12,693 bases of DNA from Baffinella frigidus (Eukaryota > Cryptophyceae > Cryptomonadales > Baffinellaceae): NCBI GenBank assembly GCA_026770585.1, contig MU647022.1, positions 138,551-151,243 on the forward strand, given 5' to 3'. Numbering within the stretch: position 1 is the stretch's first letter; each line of letters opens with the position of its first letter. The position numbers and the translations under genes were made by a program. Under the pieces are notes generated by a model. That model saw only the letters and a program-made list of their open reading frames with translations. It made no database searches and was not told where the DNA came from. Of the stretch, positions 1 to 7,803 are shown one piece after another.

Positions 1-369
1 CCCCCCCCCCCCCCCCCCCCTCTCTCTTTCTCTCTCTCTCTCTCTTTGCTGGTATTAAGAACGGTCTCTCTCTGATACCACATAACCTGCTGGTAGTAAT
101 AAAGGACTCTCTTCGGGTACCGACCGGGACCGAACGGGACTAGTCTGATCCAGCTCGAGGGTTTATGGTTTATGGTTTATGGTTGACGGTTAATGGTTTA
201 CGGTTGATGGTTTATAGTTTATAGTTTAGGCTAGAGGTCTCACTCGGGTACAGACTGGGACCTTCTCTGGAACCACACTCTGCGAGAACAATATTTCCAC
301 GAAACCAAGGACCAACGAGCATCAACGTTTGTTTTACCAACGTTTTTTTTTAAAGAAATGGGTACCAAC
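1..369. other. Left edge: poly-C/CT run and heptamer remnants
   Basis: Opens with 20 C, followed by a CT microsatellite to about 46. Positions 163-231 hold drifting 7-mers (GGTTTAT, GGTTGAC, GGTTTAC). Positions 114-131 and 245-262 echo the exon 15 donor region. No secure exon, though two weak in-phase candidates for the sulfotransferase C-terminus lie here on the minus strand. Confidence 0.6.
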
Positions 370-435
370 CGGGACGTGGGAGTTCTTCTTGAAGCCTTCC
401 GTCGACGCCTCGTACTTGCCCGCTGCGCGCGCACC
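370..435 (-). CDS. Sulfotransferase exon 15 (C-terminal segment)
   Basis: Codes GARAAGKYEASTEGFKKN then SHVP, resembling the family's C-terminal 'YlaS..GykkN.h' stretch. Acceptor CAACTTTGCAG, phase 0; donor GTTGGT. An inner acceptor at 422 is possible. Continuation is unclear: an 18-nt piece at 279-262 (SVVPEK, donor GTCCCA) and a segment from about 89 down (VMWYQRE...) would join in phase, but neither is convincing. Confidence 0.65.
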
Positions 436-3400
436 CTGCAAAGTTGCCGACGTTGTCAAAAGTTGACCCCCCCGCAAAGGGGCCGGAGTATCAAAAGTTG
501 ATACCCCCTGCAAAGTTGCCGGCTTATCAAAAGTCGATGAAATTCAGGCTGTACCCTGCACGTGTTCTTTTGCTTCCTTCGAGGGTAGAACACGATGCTG
601 AGGGTGGGTCCTGGTACCAATGTTAGGTCCTAAATCCTAAACCCTGGACCCTGAACCCCAAACTCTACACCCTGCGCGTTCGGTTGCGTCCCCGTTTAGC
701 ACAAGATGCTGAGGGTAGGTCTTGGTACTGCAAGGCTGATCTGAGAATTGCCTCGAATGTACAAAGAGATGGGCCCTCTGCTGGACCGCTGCACGATTCA
801 TCTACACACCGGAAATACCGAAAATAACGCGGGACAATCTAATTTCGGAACACGCCAGAATCTGACCCGCTTCTTCTGACCGGCTCCCTAAGGGAGTAAA
901 TGCTATTTTAGGCATACAATGGTGCTATCTTACGCCTTTTAATGTGGACAGATTCTGGTATGTTTCGAGATGAAATCGAATGAACGACCTCCGAGGGTCT
1001 ATCCCCCCCCCCCCGAAAAACGCGGGACTTTGAGGACACCCGATGCCCTCTCCTCAGGCCATAGATAATGTGACGCACTCCAAAGGTTGACCTCCCAGGG
1101 TCTACACATCCCACAAAATAACGTGGGGCACTCGACTGGTTGACCTCCGAGGGTCAAATGGGCGAGAACTTGAGGGCACAAAAAAATAAAACGGGAAACT
1201 CGAAAGGGCGACCTCCGAGAGAGAGATGCGCGAGAGGTTGAGGGCTGATTAAAAATTACGCGGGAAGCTCGAATGGGTGACCTCCGAGGGTGAGATGGGC
1301 GAGAGGTTGAGGGTAGAGTAGATGCGGCGGAGTTCCCCTCCGAGATCTTTCTCCAGGTCTGCAAACGCAACCTGCCTCCCACGATCGGTGAAGTTTGGGG
1401 TTTGGGGTTTAGGGTGGTGGCAAAACGGCGAATGCTCTCTGATGAATTAGAATATTCAGAATAGGGAGGGTGTGAGGCTATCGAGGATCGATCCTTGCAG
1501 TCAGAGACAATCAGACACCGTGCCGTGAGCATTCATCCTCCCTCGATTGATCCTTGCAGTGAGAGAGAGGAGCAAACACCGTGCCGCGATCATGCACCGG
1601 AGACATCGCAACGCGATGGGGAAACATGTACCCCGGTAAGTGCGCCGCACTTCCCACCGCACGGTCGCCCCTAACCCCTGAACCCCGAACTCTAATCCGC
1701 AATCCCTCCTCTGCGAGAAAGAACTGCGACATGGCCACGCCCCCCCCCCCCATGAGAGGTCGCCAGTGGCGTCGTGTGGTCCTGGTAGATCATGACTGCC
1801 TACACCCGCGCCACACCCCTTCTTTTCGCTTTCGCCGATGAGCACATTTTTCGCAGCTGGGCTCCCATGCAGGGTACAGCTCTACCAGCGGAGAGGTGTT
1901 GGTCCAGAAACTATCCACTAAAGTGGGAGGGGGGAAGACGACCTCGACGAGATTCCCCTTGGGAATCAAGCTTCTTGACGCAAAGTAAGCTCGGTAGATA
2001 ACCTCCATCTGCTGAACCACGAACCCCGATATCTGCCACGGAACCGCGCACCGTTACCGCGATTTTGCCCCCCCCGCCAGATTCCGCTAGGGGCCTGCCA
2101 GATCTACCTATGACGGCGCGTGCGGACTATCCTGGCAGGGGAAGGGCCCGCCTCGGGAGATCTCTTGGCACCGTCAGCGCGGTTTTCGCATTTTTTGTCA
2201 TCGTATACGTTGTGTGCTCGGTGATATACGACTCTGGGTAGGTGACTCTCTGGAGCATCTTTCTGCTCTCGCGTGTCACCTCCACGCCAGGTCAGAAGTC
2301 GATTTTTTATGTTACTACACGATGTTCGAGTAAAGTTGATTCTACTCGAGAAACACGCTAAAAGTGTTGGGAATTGGAGCTGTTTGCCGCCGGGGTTTTA
2401 AAAATATGTACCACGATAGGCCATCTAAACACTTTTAGCGCGAACGAGTGTTTGTGAAAAAGGAACTTGTGACCTGGCGTGGCCCAGAGAAACAATCAGT
2501 GCGGTTGAGGGGTTCCCCGCAGAGCTCTGCCTGAGTAAAACTCGGCTCGCCATACCATTTTGGTTGTCCTGTTGTACTGGAGTGTCTGCTCTACATGCGT
2601 TTTATGGCGAGCCCAGGTTTACTCAGGCAGAGCGAGAGGTCAGTGTTTGCAGGAGCAACCTGATTATCGGAGGGGACCGCGAGGTAGGTGTACCAGTAGC
2701 ACCCCACACATCCGCACAACCCTTAACCCTGAACCCTGAACCCTCCGACGAGCAGGCTCCCGCAAACCCCAACCCCTAGCTCTGCCTGCGTCAACCTGTG
2801 CTCGCGATAAAATACATTTGGAGCAGGCACTCCACGTTCATAGGGTAACGGACTGACAATGGGGTAGTTAGGCCTACGGCATTGCCTAGGACCTCCTACT
2901 GTAGGCCAAAATCCTAGGACGTTTTGATCTTAGGAGCCCTCCGGCCTATGCTAGGCAATTCCGTAGGCCTAACTACCCCATTCTTAGTCCGTTAGACTAT
3001 GAACGTACCTGCGCGTCGGAGGGGACTGCGAGGTAGGTGTACCAGTAGTATGACTGCGCCATATGCAGGGACGACTGCAGCACAACCCTCGGGTCCCTGC
3101 ATTCGCGTTAGGGGTGAGGGGGTTGGTTTTAGTTTGTATATTTTAGTTTTAGTCTCAGGGTTTGGAATTGAGGGTGTGTGGAGGCATCACCTCGGAAAGC
3201 CCTTTCTCACAGCTGCGTTGCCGGCAACGCAGCTGTGTGGCCACGCTAGGAGGACGCCCTGACGCGAGAAGATGAGTCACAGAGAGAGGTAGAGCGGTTT
3301 TGACATCTGTTTGCCACGAAAACAAGAAAACACCGCCAAAAGCTTCAGCGTAGTACCAGCGCCGTCAACTTTTGACAGTTTTAATAGTTGGTGTATGGCC

Positions 3401-6400
3401 AACACGATGAGGAAACCGATCTGGTACCTGTGGACGTAGATGAACTGGGCGTCGGGAAAGAGGCGGAGGAGGTGTGGAACGCGGCTGGTGTGCACTGGCG
3501 ACTTGATCACTAGACGTCGCCCCGCGCCACCAGTAGCGTACGTCACCTGACTCATCGTTGATGCTCAGAGTTTAGAGTTTAGGGTTTAGGGTTCAGGGTT
3601 CAGGGTTCAGGGTTCAGGGTAAGAGTTTGGGGTTTGAGGGTTAGGGTGCAGGGTTTAGTGTACGGGGCTACGGACCTTCTTGAGAAAGTGGAGGAAGGCT
3701 TGCTCCCATGCCCGCACCTGGTTTAGGGTTTAGAGGTTGGGGTTTGGGGTTGAGGGGTTTGGGGTTTGGGGTTTGGGGGTTTGGGGGTTGGGGTTCAGGG
3801 GTTCAGGGGTTCAGGGTTTATGGTTTATGGTTTATGGTTTATGGTTTATGGTTTATGGTTTAGGGTTCAGGGTTTAAGGTTTAGAGTTAAGGGTTTAGGG
3901 TTAAGGGTTTAGGGTTTGGGATTCAAGGTTTGGGATTCAGGGTTTGGTGTTTAGTGTTTAGTGTTTAGTGTTTAGTGTTTATGGTTTATGGTTTAGGGTT
4001 TAGGGTTTCGAATTTCGGGGCCCGGGGTTGTGGAACCTCAGGCCCATCACCCTCGAGGGTCAGCAGCGGGAAGTACTGCGCGTACTTGTGCATGAAGAAC
4101 AGCGGCATCTACCGCACACAGTAAAGTATGTGTTAGGTCAGAACATCAAAATGCATCTGCATCTGTAATGCCACTGCTCACGAGACGGATGGTATTGCAG
4201 AAGGCACGTACTACACCACGCACAGAGTAACAACTGAGCAGCGACCCAAGACCTTTTCACCTTGAATTCAAGGTGAAATTCTGGTTAGGTTTCAGGGCAA
4301 TGGATAAGATCCTAGTACAAATAGTTTAGCTCTGCCGGGCACACTGCATCGTGAGCATCTGTTAGGAATTCAGATGCCTAGTTGCAAATGTACGCTTTTG
4401 CAAAGCAATGTTTTGGCTTCTGCCGCACATAGTAAATTAGGGGGTAGGTGTGTTAAATCGCAATTTACTGCATCTGTAATGCTTCTGCCTTTTTGTCAGC
4501 AGGACGTCTTGCTGACAGGGGGGTGACAAGAACGCAGATGCCTACTTGCAAACAAACACGCTTTCACAAAGATGGGCGCCCGAACGTGTTTCTGACAGGT
4601 TGTGCATGTGCATTCGTATCCGAGCGTGACGTTCTCATCATGGAAGTTTGGGCATCTGCAATCGTATATCAGTGGAAGTTTGGGCATCTGCAATCGTATA
4701 TCAGAGCGTGGCCCGAACGCGGGGGGGGTGAGGGGCAGCTCACGTACGCGCTGACCCCCCCGGAGATGAGCGTCGTCGCTAGCTCGTCCTCTCCTGCTCC
4801 CCCCCGCGTCGCATCTCACGTCAGACCCGGACCCCGAAACCAGAAACACTGAACCCAAAACCCGACATTTGTGCGGATGAATGCGCCACGTACACCACCC
4901 CTCGGGTTGTGAACAATGAACTCTCGGTTCATGAGCGAAATACGGTTCGCACTTGTAACGGCACCCACCCCCGGATTTCATCTCGAAAGATAACTGAATC
5001 AGTTCCCTAATCAGCGTTTCCATTTAATTAGGAGGCCTGATCAAATTTTCTATGCCCACGCCAAGTCATAAGTTCCTTTTTCACACACACTCGTTCGCGC
5101 TAAAAGGGTTGGGATGGCCTATCGTGGTACATATTTTTAAAACACCGGCGGCAAACAGCTCCAATTCCCAACACTTTTGGCGCGTTTCTCGGGTAGCATC
5201 AACTTTACTTCTAGATCGTGTAGAAAAAAGGTTCAAATTCCGACTTCTGACCTGGCGTGGCCCTAACTAATTTTCTCCTTTTCAACCTCCAATTGAAAAG
5301 AAACTGATTCAGTTATGTTCCGAGATGAGATTGCAAGTGGGATCCACGCACAAGCGCAGCTACCGGTACGCGCACTGTGGAGCTAGAGAGTTTGGCGAGG
5401 CTCGCAACCTGGGAGGTCGAGGTGGAGGGGCATCGCGTCCATGGGGCGTGTCTTATCCACCAGGCCCGCCAGCATCCTGCCCCGCGCCACTTTCACTTTC
5501 CAACGGCAACTTTTGAAACCGAAACCTTGAACCCTTCACCCTACTGGCGCGCCACCAGCCCCACCAGCATCCTGCCCCGCGCCACCGAGCTCCACTTTCA
5601 CTTCTCAACGGCAACTTTCAAAGCTCACGCTCCACTTTCACATCGTAACGGCAACTTTGAACGCCAGCATCCTGCCCCGCTGCACCGGGCTCCGCTTTCA
5701 CTTCTCAACGGCAACTTTGAGCGCTCCACTTTCACTCAACAGCAACTGAACCCTAGACACTCCATGGTAACTCGGACATCCTGCCCCGAGCCACCTCCTC
5801 TTTCGCATCTCTCCACTTTCGCATCTCAGAGGCTCCACTTTCACATCGCAGCGGCAACTTTTGAAGCCTGACGCCTGAACTCTAAACCCTGCTGGCGTGC
5901 ATCCAGCATCCTCTGCCCCAGGGCGGAAACGTTGCTCAATTTGGAATGACTCGAACACGTGGGTACGTGTTCCGAAATAGTCACTCGGACATGACATAAA
6001 ACATGCTGCCCCGTGTCACCTCCACCTTCACTTCTCTCCACTTTCGCATCTCACCGGCTCCACTGTCGCATCTCACCGGCAACCTTCAGCGCTCACGCCA
6101 CATTTTGGGAGGTTCCGGTCGCATGTCAGGCGACCTTCTGGCGCGGCTCTCTCTCTCTCTCTCTCCCTCGCTCTCCCTAAGCCGACCCCCACCCCCAACC
6201 CCACATGAATCTCCAAAACCACGCCCAGCCCCGGTACCTTCCCTACCCCACAACCAATATTCACACCTCCAATGAGACAGGAGAGGGGGGGGGGGCGGGG
6301 GGAAGGGGCCAGCGGGGAACGCCCAGCGTAAAGCGAGAAATGGGCCCGAGATCAGGGTTTCGGGTTTCGGGTCCGAGGTTTCGGGTTTCGGGTCCACTCA

Positions 6401-7767
6401 GCAGCCACCGGGAGCTCACGGATACAGTCCATCTAACCGATTTGTACTATAATCTTATCCATTGCCCTGGATTCTAACCGAAATTTCGCGTTGATTTCAA
6501 GGTGGAAAGGAACTCGGGCGCTGCTAAGTGGTGGGGTTGGCACCAGCGGAAGTGGAAGAGGGAGATGAAGGCAGCGGGGAACGCCACCGCCAGTAGGCTC
6601 GCATACGACAGCGCCCTGCCGGCAGAGAAGCCTATCATCAGGTGTCGTGCAGGATCATCGAGGGGAGATAGCAGCCACTGTAAAGCAACTGCCGCAGAGA
6701 GTGCCAACACCGCACAGCAACGCTCGCGGAGGACAGCGCCCTGCGGTGCCAGCGGGTTGACCCACCATTCTCAAGTTGACATGCTGCGTTTGCGGTACAA
6801 ATCCGTCAACTTTGGAGAGAAAAAGAGCCTGGGCTCGCCGTCGCCAGTAGGCTCGCATACGACAGCGCCCTGGCTTATGGTTTCGGGCTTCGGGTTTCGG
6901 GTTTAGGTTTTAGGGCTCAGGTTTTAGGGACCAGAGTTTATGGCTTAGGGTTTCGGGTTTCGGGTTTCGGGTTTCGGGTTGAAGGTTTCCTGCCACGCCA
7001 GCGCCGCACAGCCACGCGTCTCGCGTTCATGGTTCAGGGAGCCCTGCACGTCCGCCCTGAACCCTGAATATCCGCGGGCACGGAAACCTTGAGGCTTCAA
7101 GGTTTCCAGCGGAGTGGCACTCCGGCTACTCGCACGCGAGGCTTTACTGACCCTGTCTTTTTCACCGGGGAGAACACGCGACGAGGACCGCATGTTGGGA
7201 CCAAAGATGGCGTGACTGACAGTGAGAGCTTTAATTGTAGATTAGTGTAGGATGGGACGGGGCGAACTTGTCTTGGGCGAGGATGTTGTGAATGAGGGTA
7301 GTGCCCGTGCGCGGATGCCCCAGGATGAAGATCGGCCGCGCGTTCAGCTCCTGCCGCGTTTCTTCTCTTCAGAGCGCTTTGAACATCTCCTGGACACGCG
7401 GAAAGAATGAAACACAAGTTCAACTCCTGCCGCATTTCGTGCCCATCACCGAATTAAATTGATTTCAAGTTGGACACACGATACCTGAGAAACGAGTTCG
7501 ACCAAATAAATGAATTTCACGTTCGAAAAGTGATTTCAAGTTCAACAGACATTCCAGCAATTGACATCAGAAATCGATTTCACGTTGGAAAAATCGTTTC
7601 AAGTTCAGGGACCAGGACATGAAAGCGACTTTGAAGAAGACCATCAGGGTTTCGTTATGCGTGCAGGACCATCCAGGGGAGAAGGTAGCGCCGTGAGATC
7701 TCTTGCGGTATTGCGCCCCGAGCATCCTCTCTCTCTCACTCTCTCTCTCTCTCTCTCTCTCTGCCTG

Positions 7768-7803
<36 letters not shown>

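Noticed and set aside
999-1532. 177-residue open frame on the minus strand
   Set aside because: It translates the tandem repeat array and runs through exon 14 in a non-conserved frame.
3567-4017. True telomere or chromosome end
   Set aside because: Units are degenerate, interstitial and interrupted by a conserved exon.
4496-5023. 175-residue open frame on the minus strand
   Set aside because: Wrong frame for the conserved EDE exon inside it (4744-4793), low-complexity elsewhere and crosses intron repeats.
5377-5871. 164-residue open frame on the plus strand
   Set aside because: Repetitive translation of the acceptor-echo array; antisense to exon 7.
5464-6110. CRISPR-like array
   Set aside because: Repeats are imperfect, spacing varies and spacers are themselves repetitive; eukaryotic intron context.
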